Shown: positions 34,939 through 43,978 of the stretch, one piece after another
Position numbering within the stretch: position 1 is the first letter of the stretch
Layout: each line of letters starts with the position of its first letter
Origin: Lacipirellula parvula
GTDB lineage: Bacteria; Planctomycetota; Planctomycetia; Pirellulales; Lacipirellulaceae
Length of the DNA: 64,000 bases
NCBI RefSeq assembly: GCF_009177095.1
Contig: NZ_AP021861.1
Span: forward strand, 558,001-622,000
Direction of reading: 5' to 3'
The notes under the pieces: model-generated
Database searches by the model: none
Told to the model about the DNA's origin: nothing
The model's input: the letters and a program-made list of their open reading frames with translations, nothing else
Made by a program: the position numbers and the translations under genes

Positions 34939-36405
34939 ATGCCAAACTCTCCTCTCGCGCCAGCCCCGCTGCAGGGTCCGCTGGCTGAACCCTGGTCGCC
35001 CGGCAAGCTCGTTCGACTGCTCGGCATGTTCGGTCCCGCGGCGGTTCTCGCTTCGGTCTCGATCGGCGCCGGCGAGACGATCGTCGTCGTGCGCACCGGC
35101 GCCTGGATGGGCTACGGCCTGCTGTGGCTCATCTTGTTGGCGGCCCTCACCAAGGGCGTCTGCGTCACCTACTTCCTGGGGCGTTACACCGCGGTTAGCG
35201 GCGAATCGCCCGGCCAGCGGTTGGTGAAACTCCCTGGCCCGCGCGGTTGGCTGCTTTTCCTGCTGGTTGCGCTTGAACTCGGCGCGGCCGGACCGTTGTG
35301 GGGAGCGCTCGCGCGCCCCTCCGGCGAACTGATGAGCTACCTCTTCTTCGGTAGCGGCGACCATGGCATCGCGAACCGCGTCCTCGCCACGATCTTTATC
35401 TCGATCGCGCTGTTGCTCAGTTTGCCGACGAGCTATCGCAGCCTTGAGCGGCAGCAAGTCATCATCTGCGGCATCCTCGTCACCGGCACCTGCATTGGCA
35501 CGCTGCTCGTGCGGCCCGACTGGTTCGCCGCGCTGAAGGGGTTGTTCTCGATCGGCCACATCCCCAGCGTTCCCGAGTCGGCGCCTCCGCTCTTCCGCGA
35601 CAGCGTCTGGCCGCTCATCGCGGTGACGATGGGCTATGTCGGCGGCAGCGTGATGACCTACCTCGTCTACCCCGACTTCATCGCCCTGCATGGCTGGGGA
35701 ATGACGGGCCACAAAGATCGCCAGGAATTGCTCGAACGCGCCGCCGCCGGAAAACCGGGCGACTACCTGCCGACTGATCCGCAGCAAGTGCGGGAGATTC
35801 GTCGCGCCGCCGGGCCGATCCGCTACGACGTCGCCTTTGGCGCCTTCGTGTTGCTCGTCGTAAGCGCCGCGTTCATGATCGCCGGCGCCGCGGTTCTCTA
35901 CCCGAAGCAACAAGCTGGCGAAGACATCGCCAAGTTCGACGGCTGGGGGCTCCTCACCGATCAGGCCGAGATTTGGAACGCGATCCACCCGTCGCTGGTG
36001 TGGGTCTACTACCTCTGCGTCGTCGCGGCCTTGTGGGGGACGCTGCAGTCGTATCCCGACGTTTACGCCCGCGGGGTGACCGAGTATTTCCGCGCGATTT
36101 GGCCGCAGCGGCAATGGAACCAGCGCAACATTCAACTTGTCATTTGCGGGTATGTCTTTCTGGCGACCAACGCTGTTATTTGGAGTTCGATGAACTTCGA
36201 CGCGATGACGCAGACGGTCAACTTCCTCGCCACGAGCCTCGGCGTCTGCATCGCGATGTTTGCGGGGCTGTACCTCAACTTCCAGCTCCCGAAGGCCTAT
36301 CGCACCCACTGGTGGATGCTGCTCTGCGGCACCGCCTCGGCGATCATCCTCACCGGCGTCTCCAGCATCGCCGGCTGGGGCCTCTGGCAAACGCTGAGTA
36401 AGTAG
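34939..36405 (+). CDS. Nramp-related membrane transporter
   Basis: 488 residues, with many membrane helices. The N-terminal helix LLGMFGPAAVLASVSIGAGETIVVV aligns with Nramp TM1. The metal-binding DPGN motif of true Nramp proteins reads GAGE (43-46) and the TM6 Met-containing motif is not evident (AFMIAGAAVLYP). It therefore belongs to the Nramp-like branches outside the Mn2+/Fe2+ carriers; the substrate cannot be read from the sequence. It ends with TAG from repeat copy 7 and follows the ArsR gene by 117 bases. Confidence 0.8.
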   Translation: MPNSPLAPAPLQGPLAEPWSPGKLVRLLGMFGPAAVLASVSIGAGETIVVVRTGAWMGYGLLWLILLAALTKGVCVTYFLGRYTAVSGESPGQRLVKLPGPRGWLLFLLVALELGAAGPLWGALARPSGELMSYLFFGSGDHGIANRVLATIFISIALLLSLPTSYRSLERQQVIICGILVTGTCIGTLLVRPDWFAALKGLFSIGHIPSVPESAPPLFRDSVWPLIAVTMGYVGGSVMTYLVYPDFIALHGWGMTGHKDRQELLERAAAGKPGDYLPTDPQQVREIRRAAGPIRYDVAFGAFVLLVVSAAFMIAGAAVLYPKQQAGEDIAKFDGWGLLTDQAEIWNAIHPSLVWVYYLCVVAALWGTLQSYPDVYARGVTEYFRAIWPQRQWNQRNIQLVICGYVFLATNAVIWSSMNFDAMTQTVNFLATSLGVCIAMFAGLYLNFQLPKAYRTHWWMLLCGTASAIILTGVSSIAGWGLWQTLSK

Positions 36406-36431
36406 CCGCGGGTCAACGACCCGCCGGAGCG
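36403..36431 (+). repeat. 'TAGCCGCGGGTCAACGACCC' repeat, copy 7
   Basis: 29-base copy whose TAG is the stop codon of the Nramp-related gene. Confidence 0.87.
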
Positions 36432-36462
36432 AACCTCAAAGTGGTTAGCCTTCATCAAGAAG

Positions 36463-36500
36463 ATCTCTCGCAAAGTCGCGAAGACGCAAAGTAAATCGCA
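36463..36500 (+). repeat. Single arm of the 'TCTCGCAAAG' family
   Basis: TCTCTCGCAAAGTCGCGAAG followed by ACGCAAAG, unpaired, between the convergent Nramp-related and J-protein genes. Confidence 0.65.
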
Positions 36501-36535
36501 GAGAAAGAGAGCAGCACTACAGGCGGATCTGTAGC

Positions 36536-38218
36536 TTATACCTGGAACCGCAGCGCCATCGCATAAATCGCCAGCGCATAATCCTGCTGAAAGTGATCCG
36601 CCGTGCTTTGCGCATAGTTCAAGTTGGTGATGTCGGCGTTGAACAGCAGATCGCGCAGCTCTTGATGCGAAAACTGCGAACGCTGCAAGAATCCCGCCAA
36701 TTCTTCACGGCTCACTTCTGCGTAGAGCCGCGTCAGTTGCGTCTGTTCGTACGCCTTCCACTTCGGGCGCACGTAGCGGAACTGAATGAACAGGCAGAGG
36801 CAGATCGCTCCCCCGATGGCGAGCCACGGCATGATCATGTCCCAGAAGAAGCCGCTGCCAAGCATCGGCAAGGTGAGCAAGCCTGCAATACATGCCGCCA
36901 CGAAGTATACGGTTCCGACCGCAATGCGGTAGAGCGTGCTCATCATCGTCCAGCGCGCGTAGATCTTCGATCGCATGAGACGCTGCTCGATGCCTTCGTA
37001 AATCGCCCTGCCGCGTGAGATCCACGCACTCACGTTTGCCGGCTTTCGCTCCACAACGTGCCGCTCCGCCACGTCGGCCGACACGTAACACCACAGAGTG
37101 TAAAAGTTCGAGTAGTCCTCGTCGGCCTTCAGCGGAAACGCCGCTAAGGCCGCAAGCGGATCGGCCGCCATCTCGACCTGACACTGCAATACCGTCCGAT
37201 CGCGTTTGGCCGCATCACCGGAGAAAAACTCTCGCAGCGCCTCGTCGATTCGTCGCCGCAGCGGATGGGCCGTCGCCAAATCTGGCCGGCCTGCCACGTA
37301 GTTCCGTAGAAAGTCGAGCAGATCGAGATCGTTCTGCACCTGCGGCGGAATGCGTTGAAAGTTTTCCTCGATCAGCCCGAACGCCTGGGCAATCCAAGCC
37401 GGATCGGCGACCCAGATGGCCGACTTAAGAATCTCGATCGTGAACGCCAGCCGCGCATCGATGCGGATATCGCGCAGATTCGCTTCGCACACTTCGAACG
37501 TCTTGCGAAATTCAGCGAACGGCCGCTCGCGCAGCAAGCGATGCCACAGGCTTTCCGTTAGCGGGAAGAACTCGTCGGTCCGCACGGTCTTCGAAACTGC
37601 GACGAGAATCTTCGCAACCGTTTCGATGGCGAGCGGTCCGCGGAGATACTCGTACAACAAGTTGAGCAGTGCCCGATCGCAACGATGTTCGGCAAGCCCC
37701 TGCAACAACCAGCGGAGAAACTGCTGCCCATCTTTGCGATCGACCGCGTCGGACATCACGGCCAGCGCGTAGTAATCGTACGGCAGCTTGTGCTGCTTCT
37801 CGGCCAACTGGCGGTAGACGTTCGCCAGCGGCTCGTGGCGGATTCGCTGATGCAGCGGTAGCGGCGCCGGCGTAGCGGGAAGTTCCGGCGCGCCTCCTGC
37901 CGCCGACTCAACTGGCTGTTGCGACGCGGCGGATCGCTCGGCGGCAGTCGCCGGTTTCGCCGCGCCGTCATCCGTTTGCCACTTGTATTCCGGCGGGGCG
38001 GTCGCCGCGGCGCCGTAACGCTGCTGGTTGTCTAGCAACTCGTACGCCGCGCGAATCTGCTGGAACTCGTTTGGATGCTTTTCCGGCTTGAACTGTCGCA
38101 ACAGCCGGTTGTAAGCCCGTTTGAGATCCTTCCGATCAAACGTCGGAGCCAGGCCGAAGAACTTCAGCGGCTGGTGCGGGAGCAAGCTCCAGTCGACCTG
38201 GGCGTTCTCGTCACTCAT
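36536..38218 (-). CDS. Degenerate J-domain membrane protein
   Basis: 560 residues. Residues ~17-65 align with a J-domain (LKFFGLAPTFDRKDLKRAYNRLLRQF and FQQIRAAYELL), but the HPD tripeptide needed to stimulate Hsp70 ATPase reads K44-P45-E46. A Pro/Ala-rich linker, then a long helical region (residues ~130-400) and two membrane helices near 440-490 (IAVGTVYFVAACIAGLLTL; IMPWLAIGGAICLCLFIQF) follow. It is the last gene of a unit with an Hsp70 and a tail-anchored protein; its ATG shares one base with the preceding TAA. It may be a J-like partner that recruits the Hsp70 without activating it. Confidence 0.8.
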   Translation of the reverse strand: MSDENAQVDWSLLPHQPLKFFGLAPTFDRKDLKRAYNRLLRQFKPEKHPNEFQQIRAAYELLDNQQRYGAAATAPPEYKWQTDDGAAKPATAAERSAASQQPVESAAGGAPELPATPAPLPLHQRIRHEPLANVYRQLAEKQHKLPYDYYALAVMSDAVDRKDGQQFLRWLLQGLAEHRCDRALLNLLYEYLRGPLAIETVAKILVAVSKTVRTDEFFPLTESLWHRLLRERPFAEFRKTFEVCEANLRDIRIDARLAFTIEILKSAIWVADPAWIAQAFGLIEENFQRIPPQVQNDLDLLDFLRNYVAGRPDLATAHPLRRRIDEALREFFSGDAAKRDRTVLQCQVEMAADPLAALAAFPLKADEDYSNFYTLWCYVSADVAERHVVERKPANVSAWISRGRAIYEGIEQRLMRSKIYARWTMMSTLYRIAVGTVYFVAACIAGLLTLPMLGSGFFWDMIMPWLAIGGAICLCLFIQFRYVRPKWKAYEQTQLTRLYAEVSREELAGFLQRSQFSHQELRDLLFNADITNLNYAQSTADHFQQDYALAIYAMALRFQV

Positions 38219-38931
38219 TACTTATCCGACGCTAGGCTCAGGAACAATCGAATGAGTGAAACGATAACGAGGTAGCCCCACCACGGGAACGAGAAGCCGG
38301 AGCGTTCGTCGACGAAGTGATCCTGCGAAGACTGCGCAGCGCTCACCGTACCTCGTTGAGCCATCAGCGATTTGAGCCACTGCGACTCAAGCTGATGGAA
38401 GTACGGCAGTTCCCGCTCGATGAGCTTGATCATCCGCGTGCCGCGCTTGCGGAGCTTACGTTCGCCGAACGCCACCAGCGCTCGTTCTTTGACAATCGCC
38501 GAATCGCGCGGCGCCGCGATTAGCACGTCTTTGAAGACGCGGAAAAAGTCGGGATCAAAATCCTTCTGTCCCAAGATGCGCGGGATCTGGTCACGATGCT
38601 TGGCGACGAGCGTCAGTCGCCGCACGACCGCGTCGACGTCGGGGAACTCCTTCGCGTCGAGTTGCGCCAGCGATTCTCGCAGCGTGTCGAGCTTCATCGT
38701 CCAGAAGGTGGCGCGAATCGTTTCGATCTGCTTGAGGAGCGTTTGCCGTTGGGCGCTTGGGTCGATGGAGCCTTGTCCGCGGTTGGCTGCCGGCGCTACG
38801 GCCGTCTCCAAACCGAGTAGCCGATTGCGGCGGCGAATGATTGCGGCGCTTTCCTGCAGCGGGTTCTGCCGGAGGGCCCGTTCGACGTACTGCAGCAGCT
38901 TGTCATTGTCGCTGGGAGCGGCGTTACTCAT
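38218..38931 (-). CDS. Tail-anchored helical protein of the Hsp70 operon
   Basis: 237 residues from the ATG at 38931, whose first bases (ATGAGTAA) overlap the Hsp70 stop. The protein is mostly helical and charged (LLQYVERALRQNPLQESAAIIRRRNRLLG; AFGERKLRKRGTRMIKLIERELPYF) and ends in one hydrophobic segment (WWGYLVIVSLIRLFLSLA), predicting a C-terminal membrane anchor with the body in the cytoplasm. I do not recognise the family. The overlap at both ends with chaperone genes implies a shared job. Confidence 0.75.
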   Translation of the reverse strand: MSNAAPSDNDKLLQYVERALRQNPLQESAAIIRRRNRLLGLETAVAPAANRGQGSIDPSAQRQTLLKQIETIRATFWTMKLDTLRESLAQLDAKEFPDVDAVVRRLTLVAKHRDQIPRILGQKDFDPDFFRVFKDVLIAAPRDSAIVKERALVAFGERKLRKRGTRMIKLIERELPYFHQLESQWLKSLMAQRGTVSAAQSSQDHFVDERSGFSFPWWGYLVIVSLIRLFLSLASDK

Positions 38932-40657
38932 CGACGGCTCCAAATTCGTAGCCCAGCAGCGCCAAAATCTGCAGCAGCCCCTGTCGCGAGAAGCTCACCA
39001 GTTCCTGATCGCCGTGCCCCATCGCCGATTCGAGGCTGTCGATCGCCTCTTCCAGCTGTCCGCGCTGAAAGGGACTCACCTCGCCGACGATTCGCTCGCT
39101 GAAGCGGAGTAGGTTCTGAATTTCCGCATCCTCGCGCGGGTAATACTTCAGATTCTGCAGCCGCTCGACCGCCTCGGCGAGTTGCTCGGCACTCATGTGG
39201 TGCGCATGCTGCGTGAGGACGGTGCGAAACTTTTGCGTCGCCCCGGGAACGTACGCCTCGACTTCGAGGATGCCGTTCACATCGTAAGTGAAGCGAATGC
39301 AGATTGTTGTGCCCGCGGGTCCAGGCGGAATCCCGACGACTTTTAGTTCGCCCAGCTTGTGGTTTTTCTCGACGAGTCGATTCTCGCCCTGGTAAACGTC
39401 GACCACGACCTCGCGCTGATTGGCGTGCATCGTCCCGAACGTCATCTCCTTCGAGACGGGGATCGTCGTGTTGCGGTGGATGATCGGCGTGAAGTAGCCC
39501 GACTTCACTTCCGAGCCGAACTCCTTCGCCGTCTGCACGCCGAGCGTGAAGGGGCAAACGTCGGTCATCACCATGTCGTCGACGGCCTGGTCGTCGGCAA
39601 TCAGCGCCGCCTGCACCGCAGCGCCGAGCGCTACGACCTCGTCCGGATTGAACGTCGCCAGCGGCTGGCAGCTGAGATAATCGGCGACGAAGTTGGCGAT
39701 CACCGGCATCCGCGTCGCGCCGCCGACGAAGATCACGTCATCGACTTCCTCGGGCCGGCAATCGGCGTCGCGCAGCACCTTGCCCAGCGGGCCCTTCAGC
39801 CGTTCGCACAGCGATGCGGCCAGCTTCGCAAACTGCTCGCGGCTCACTTCGACGCGGCGCGACTTGTCGTCGAGCTGCCCCTGCTCGTCGGGCAAGCGAA
39901 TCGAGGCCTTCTCTTGCGTCGTGAGCGTTCGCTTCGCCTCTTCGCACAGCTGCCGCAGCCGGGCGACTTGTAGCGGGCGCTGCAACTCGGCGACTTCCAA
40001 CTGAATGTTCTGCGTGCGCAAGACGCTGGAGACGAGCCGTTCCGTAAAATCTTCGCCGCCCAGAAAACTCTCGCCGGCAGTGGCGACGATTTCGAGCGCC
40101 CCTTCGAACACATCCATCAACGTGACGTCGAACGTTCCGCCGCCGAGGTCGACCACCAGCAGTTTTTTCTCCGCCGTGCGGTCGTGGAATCCGTAGGTGA
40201 GCGCCGCCGCCGTCGGTTCGTTGAGAATCCGCCGTACCGTGAGCCCCGCCAACTGCCCGGCTTGCTTAGTGGCGCTCCGCTGGTGGTCGTTGAAGTACGC
40301 CGGCACCGTGATGACCGCCTCGGTCACTGGCTCCTTGAGGAAGTGCTCCGCATCTTCGCGGAGCGATTTGAGCACGAAGCTCGAAAGTTCCACCGGCGTG
40401 AACGAACGCTCGCCGAGCGTGATCGACTTGTCGGAACCCATCCACCGCTTGAAGCACGAGACGCACCGCTCGGGCTGAGTGACGCGCAGCTCCTTCGCCG
40501 CGGCGCCGACGACGATCCGATCGCCGTCGACCAGTCCCACGACCGATGGCGTCAGCAACTGCCCGACGCCGTTAGGGATCAACACCGGCTGGCCGTCGCG
40601 GAAGACGGCGCACAGCGAGTTGGTAGTCCCCAGATCAATTCCAATAAGTGCAGCCAT
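38924..40657 (-). CDS. hscC: Hsp70-family chaperone, HscC-like
   Basis: 577 residues, shorter than DnaK (about 638) and near HscC (about 556). ATPase signatures: IGIDLGTTNSLCAVF, VPAYFNDHQRSATKQAGQLAG, ILNEPTAAALTYGF, VVDLGGGTFDVTLMD and VGGATRMPVI. The substrate-binding domain is present (VCPFTLGVQ, NTTIPVSKEMTF, GILEVEAYVPG), but the C-terminal lid is short and has no EEVD-like end. E. coli hscC also lies near J-protein genes (djlB/djlC), which supports the assignment. It heads the operon with a tail-anchored protein and a degenerate J-protein, so it likely works at a membrane. Confidence 0.85.
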   Translation of the reverse strand: MAALIGIDLGTTNSLCAVFRDGQPVLIPNGVGQLLTPSVVGLVDGDRIVVGAAAKELRVTQPERCVSCFKRWMGSDKSITLGERSFTPVELSSFVLKSLREDAEHFLKEPVTEAVITVPAYFNDHQRSATKQAGQLAGLTVRRILNEPTAAALTYGFHDRTAEKKLLVVDLGGGTFDVTLMDVFEGALEIVATAGESFLGGEDFTERLVSSVLRTQNIQLEVAELQRPLQVARLRQLCEEAKRTLTTQEKASIRLPDEQGQLDDKSRRVEVSREQFAKLAASLCERLKGPLGKVLRDADCRPEEVDDVIFVGGATRMPVIANFVADYLSCQPLATFNPDEVVALGAAVQAALIADDQAVDDMVMTDVCPFTLGVQTAKEFGSEVKSGYFTPIIHRNTTIPVSKEMTFGTMHANQREVVVDVYQGENRLVEKNHKLGELKVVGIPPGPAGTTICIRFTYDVNGILEVEAYVPGATQKFRTVLTQHAHHMSAEQLAEAVERLQNLKYYPREDAEIQNLLRFSERIVGEVSPFQRGQLEEAIDSLESAMGHGDQELVSFSRQGLLQILALLGYEFGAVDE

Positions 40658-40910
40658 ACGATCCGCGGTCCGACGCGATCCACTGAGTTGAGAGGCGACG
40701 TCGATCGGGGCGTAGCGGCGGCCAAGCGATCATTGCCCCAAGCGACAGTCGCATTGTAATTAATCCTGAGAGACAAGTCGTTAGAGCAGTTAGTTCAGGG
40801 AATCGGCAGGATTGCCGTGGTTTTCGGCACGAGCTCGACCGCCCACTCGCTGCCAGATTTCGGTACAATCGAGAGATCAACTCCCGCCCCAGCACCCTGC
40901 CAGCGCTTCT

Positions 40911-42575
40911 ATGTTGCTCCCTCGCCCGCTCGTCATTGTTTGCTTGCTGCTGGGAGTCGCGCCCGCGGCGACTGCCGCCGAGGCCCGCCGACCCAACATC
41001 CTCTTCATCCTGGCGGACGATCTCGGCTATTCCGACCTCGGTTGCTACGGCGGCGAAATCGAGACGCCCAATCTCGACGCGCTCGCGGCTCGCGGCCTGC
41101 GTTTCACGCAGTTCTACAACACGGCCCGCTGCTGGCCGTCGCGGGCGGCGTTCCTCACTGGCTACTACGCCCAGCAGGTCCATCGCGACGACCTTCCCAA
41201 GCTCGGCGGCGGCAACGACGGTACGCGGCAGAAGTGGGCCCGCCTGCTGCCCGACTTCTTGAAACCGCTCGGCTACCGCAGCTACCACAGCGGCAAGTGG
41301 CACGTCGACGGCAGCCCGCTCGCCGGTGGGTTCGACCATTCGTTCATGATGCAGAACCAGGGCAACTTCTTCACCGCTCGCGGCAACTTCGTCGACGACG
41401 TGGCCGTGACGCCCGACGCCGATGAGTCGGGCTACTACGCCACGACCGAGACTGCCGATTACGCAATCGATTGGCTGAAGGACCACGCGAAGAACCACCC
41501 CAATCAGCCGTTCTTCGAGTACGTCGCGTTTATCGCGCCCCACTTTCCGCTCCATGCGTTGCCGGAAGACATCGCCCGCTATCGCGATCGGTATCTTGAA
41601 GGCTGGGAGCGGATGCGGGCCGAGCGCTACGAACACCAGCAAGCGATGAAGCTACTCGATACGCCCCTCTCGCCGGTGGAACACGATCTCGGCCCGCCGT
41701 ACGATTTCCCAAATGTCCTCGAAGGTTTTGGCCCCGGCGAAGTCAATCGCCCGCTGCCATGGGACGACCTCACCGACGAGCAGCGCCGCTTTCAAGCGAC
41801 GAAGATGGCGATCCACGCCGCGATGGTCGATCGCATGGATCGCGAGATCGGCCGTATCATCGATCAACTGAAGGCGATGGGCGCCTACGACGATACGATC
41901 ATCATGTTCGCCGCCGACAACGGTGCGAGCGCCGAGCTGATGATTCGCAACGGCGGTCACGATAAGACCGCTGAGCCGGGCAGCGAAGCGACCTATCTTT
42001 GCCTCGGCCCAGGGTTCTCGAACGCCTGCAACACGCCGTTCCGCCGGCACAAGGTTTGGGTGCATGAAGGCGGCATCAGCACGCCGCTGATCGTTCACTG
42101 GCCGAAGGGGATCGCTGCGCAAGGCGAACTCCGCCGCACGCCCGCGCACCTCATCGACATCGTGCCGACGCTGCTCGATGTGCTCGACGCCGAGAAGCCG
42201 ACTGAATGGAACGGCAAGCCGATCCCCCCTGCCCCGGGCCGCAGCCTGCTGCCGGCGTTCGCGGCCGACGTGCCGATCGAACGCGATTCGCTCTGGTGGT
42301 CGCACAACGGGCACCGCGCCGTTCGTCAGGGCGATTGGAAGCTCGTCGCCGCTCGGGGCGAGCCGTGGGAACTGTACGACATGCGGACCGATCGCGCGGA
42401 GTCGAACAACCTCGCAGCGCAGCAACCGGAACGGGTGCAGGAACTCGAAACGCTCTGGAACAAACAGCAGGACGAAATGATCGACCTCGCGAAGCAAACG
42501 CCGAAGTTGGGGCGAACGGGCGCTAAGCAGAAGAAAGCGAAGCGCCAACAGCCTCGTTCGCAGCCGGCGCCGTGA
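40911..42575 (+). CDS. Sulfatase (arylsulfatase A-like), secreted
   Basis: 554 residues from the ATG at 40911; the in-frame extension to 40812 is not signal-like. Signal peptide LVIVCLLLGVAPAATA. Metal site FILADDLGYSDLGCYGG, formylglycine motif CWPSR (Cys74), then YHSGKWHVDGSPL and MFAADNGASAELMIRNGGH. The last pattern (long insert before the HDKTA block) is typical of the arylsulfatase A/heparan-type enzymes of planctomycetes. C-terminus Lys/Gln-rich. Its TGA overlaps the GTG start of the next gene. Confidence 0.92.
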   Translation: MLLPRPLVIVCLLLGVAPAATAAEARRPNILFILADDLGYSDLGCYGGEIETPNLDALAARGLRFTQFYNTARCWPSRAAFLTGYYAQQVHRDDLPKLGGGNDGTRQKWARLLPDFLKPLGYRSYHSGKWHVDGSPLAGGFDHSFMMQNQGNFFTARGNFVDDVAVTPDADESGYYATTETADYAIDWLKDHAKNHPNQPFFEYVAFIAPHFPLHALPEDIARYRDRYLEGWERMRAERYEHQQAMKLLDTPLSPVEHDLGPPYDFPNVLEGFGPGEVNRPLPWDDLTDEQRRFQATKMAIHAAMVDRMDREIGRIIDQLKAMGAYDDTIIMFAADNGASAELMIRNGGHDKTAEPGSEATYLCLGPGFSNACNTPFRRHKVWVHEGGISTPLIVHWPKGIAAQGELRRTPAHLIDIVPTLLDVLDAEKPTEWNGKPIPPAPGRSLLPAFAADVPIERDSLWWSHNGHRAVRQGDWKLVAARGEPWELYDMRTDRAESNNLAAQQPERVQELETLWNKQQDEMIDLAKQTPKLGRTGAKQKKAKRQQPRSQPAP

Positions 42576-43876
42576 TCTCCCGGTATCTCCCCGCCTTAAA
42601 ATCGAATCGTTTGAGAACTCCAGTGCTTTCCCGCCGTTTTGATTTGCTCGCACTCGCGTTGGTAGCGCTGAGCGTGCTGCCGACGTCGCTGCTGCAAGCC
42701 GCCGACGTGCTCGTCGCCGACCGCCTCTCGAACAGCGTCTATCGCTACAGCGAAACCGGCACGCTGCTCAACACAGTCGTCACCGACAACGCGAACATCA
42801 ACCAAGCGACCGGCCTCAGCCTCTCGCCAGACTTGCAGCATCTGTATGTCTCAAGTTTCAATAACGCCCGTGTGATGCGTTACGACTACAACGTCGCCAC
42901 CGGCACGGCGACGGGCGGCGTCATCTTCGCGGACATGGCCGACGGCCTCGCGAACCCGAGCCAGATTCTGTTCAGCCCAGACGCGCAGACGATCTACGTT
43001 TCCAACCTCGGCGGCACGGGCGTCGCGCGGTTCCACCTCGACGGCACGAGCGCCGGCGATCCGATCGCGTTCGCCTCGCCTGCCGGCATGGAGCACTTTC
43101 AATTCTCCGGCCTCGCCTTAGCCCCCAACGGCAACCTGTTGGTCGGTTCGTTCCAAAACTTTCCGGCCGGCACGCATGGCGCCATCGGCGTCGTCGCGCC
43201 GCCCGCGGCGACGATGAACTATCTCGTCAGTCCCACCACCGTGCTCAACGGCGCCTCGGGGCTGCTAGTGCACGACAATCATCTCTATGTCACCGGCATG
43301 TTCGCCGGCACGATTCGGCGATTCAATCTTAGCGATGGCGCCATCGACCCCACGTTTGCCGTCAACAATCTCGCGTTCCCGCAGGGACTGATGCTCGCCC
43401 CCGACGGCAACGGCTTCCTGGCCGGCATCCTCGGCGTGTCGAACGGCGCGGGGCACATCGCTCATTACGATTTCAACGGCGCGCTCGTTGGCGACGGCGT
43501 CTTCGCGATGACGGGCGGCGGCGGTTTTACCGAAGGGACCGCGTTCGTCACCGTGGCCAATCCGACGGTCGAGCCGATTCCTGGCGACTTCAACGGCGAC
43601 CAATTGGTGAACGCCGCCGACCTCGGCATTTGGCGGACGAACTTCGGCAACTCCAGCGGCAGCGCCACCGTCGCGATGGGCGACGCCGACGGCAACGGCC
43701 GCGTCGACGGCGCCGATTTTTTGGCGTGGCAGCGGCACTTTACGCCGGCGGCCGCAGCACCGCTGTCGCAGGCGGTTCCCGAGCCGCACGCGGCGGTTCT
43801 CGCTTTGTTCGCAGGCCTTGGTTTCCTGCACCGTCGGCGATTGGCCATAGGCAGGCTTTTCGCGATTGTTGCTTGA
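42572..43876 (+). CDS. PEP-CTERM/dockerin beta-propeller protein
   Basis: 434 residues from a GTG at 42572 that overlaps the sulfatase stop (GTGA); another GTG at 42623 gives a shorter signal peptide (LSRRFDLLALALVALSVLP). Residues ~45-320 are NHL/SMP-30-like repeats (SVYRYSETGTLLNTV; LSLSPDLQHLYVSSFNNARV; GLMLAPDGNGFLAGI). A dockerin-like pair follows (DFNGDQLVNAADLGIWRTNFG and DADGNGRVDGADFLAWQRHF). The C-terminus carries a PEP-CTERM signal (VPEPHAAVLALFAGLGFLHRRR), recognised by exosortase. It is probably extracellular, perhaps binding the substrate of the sulfatase. Confidence 0.85.
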   Translation: MISRYLPALKSNRLRTPVLSRRFDLLALALVALSVLPTSLLQAADVLVADRLSNSVYRYSETGTLLNTVVTDNANINQATGLSLSPDLQHLYVSSFNNARVMRYDYNVATGTATGGVIFADMADGLANPSQILFSPDAQTIYVSNLGGTGVARFHLDGTSAGDPIAFASPAGMEHFQFSGLALAPNGNLLVGSFQNFPAGTHGAIGVVAPPAATMNYLVSPTTVLNGASGLLVHDNHLYVTGMFAGTIRRFNLSDGAIDPTFAVNNLAFPQGLMLAPDGNGFLAGILGVSNGAGHIAHYDFNGALVGDGVFAMTGGGGFTEGTAFVTVANPTVEPIPGDFNGDQLVNAADLGIWRTNFGNSSGSATVAMGDADGNGRVDGADFLAWQRHFTPAAAAPLSQAVPEPHAAVLALFAGLGFLHRRRLAIGRLFAIVA

Positions 43877-43978
43877 TGCGAGCGCATCGGCGAGAATCGT
43901 AGCTACTCATCAGCGTAAGTTCAGCATCTTCTCGCGTCACTCCTCTCATTCGCTCAGCGCAGCGTAAGGAATCTCGGC

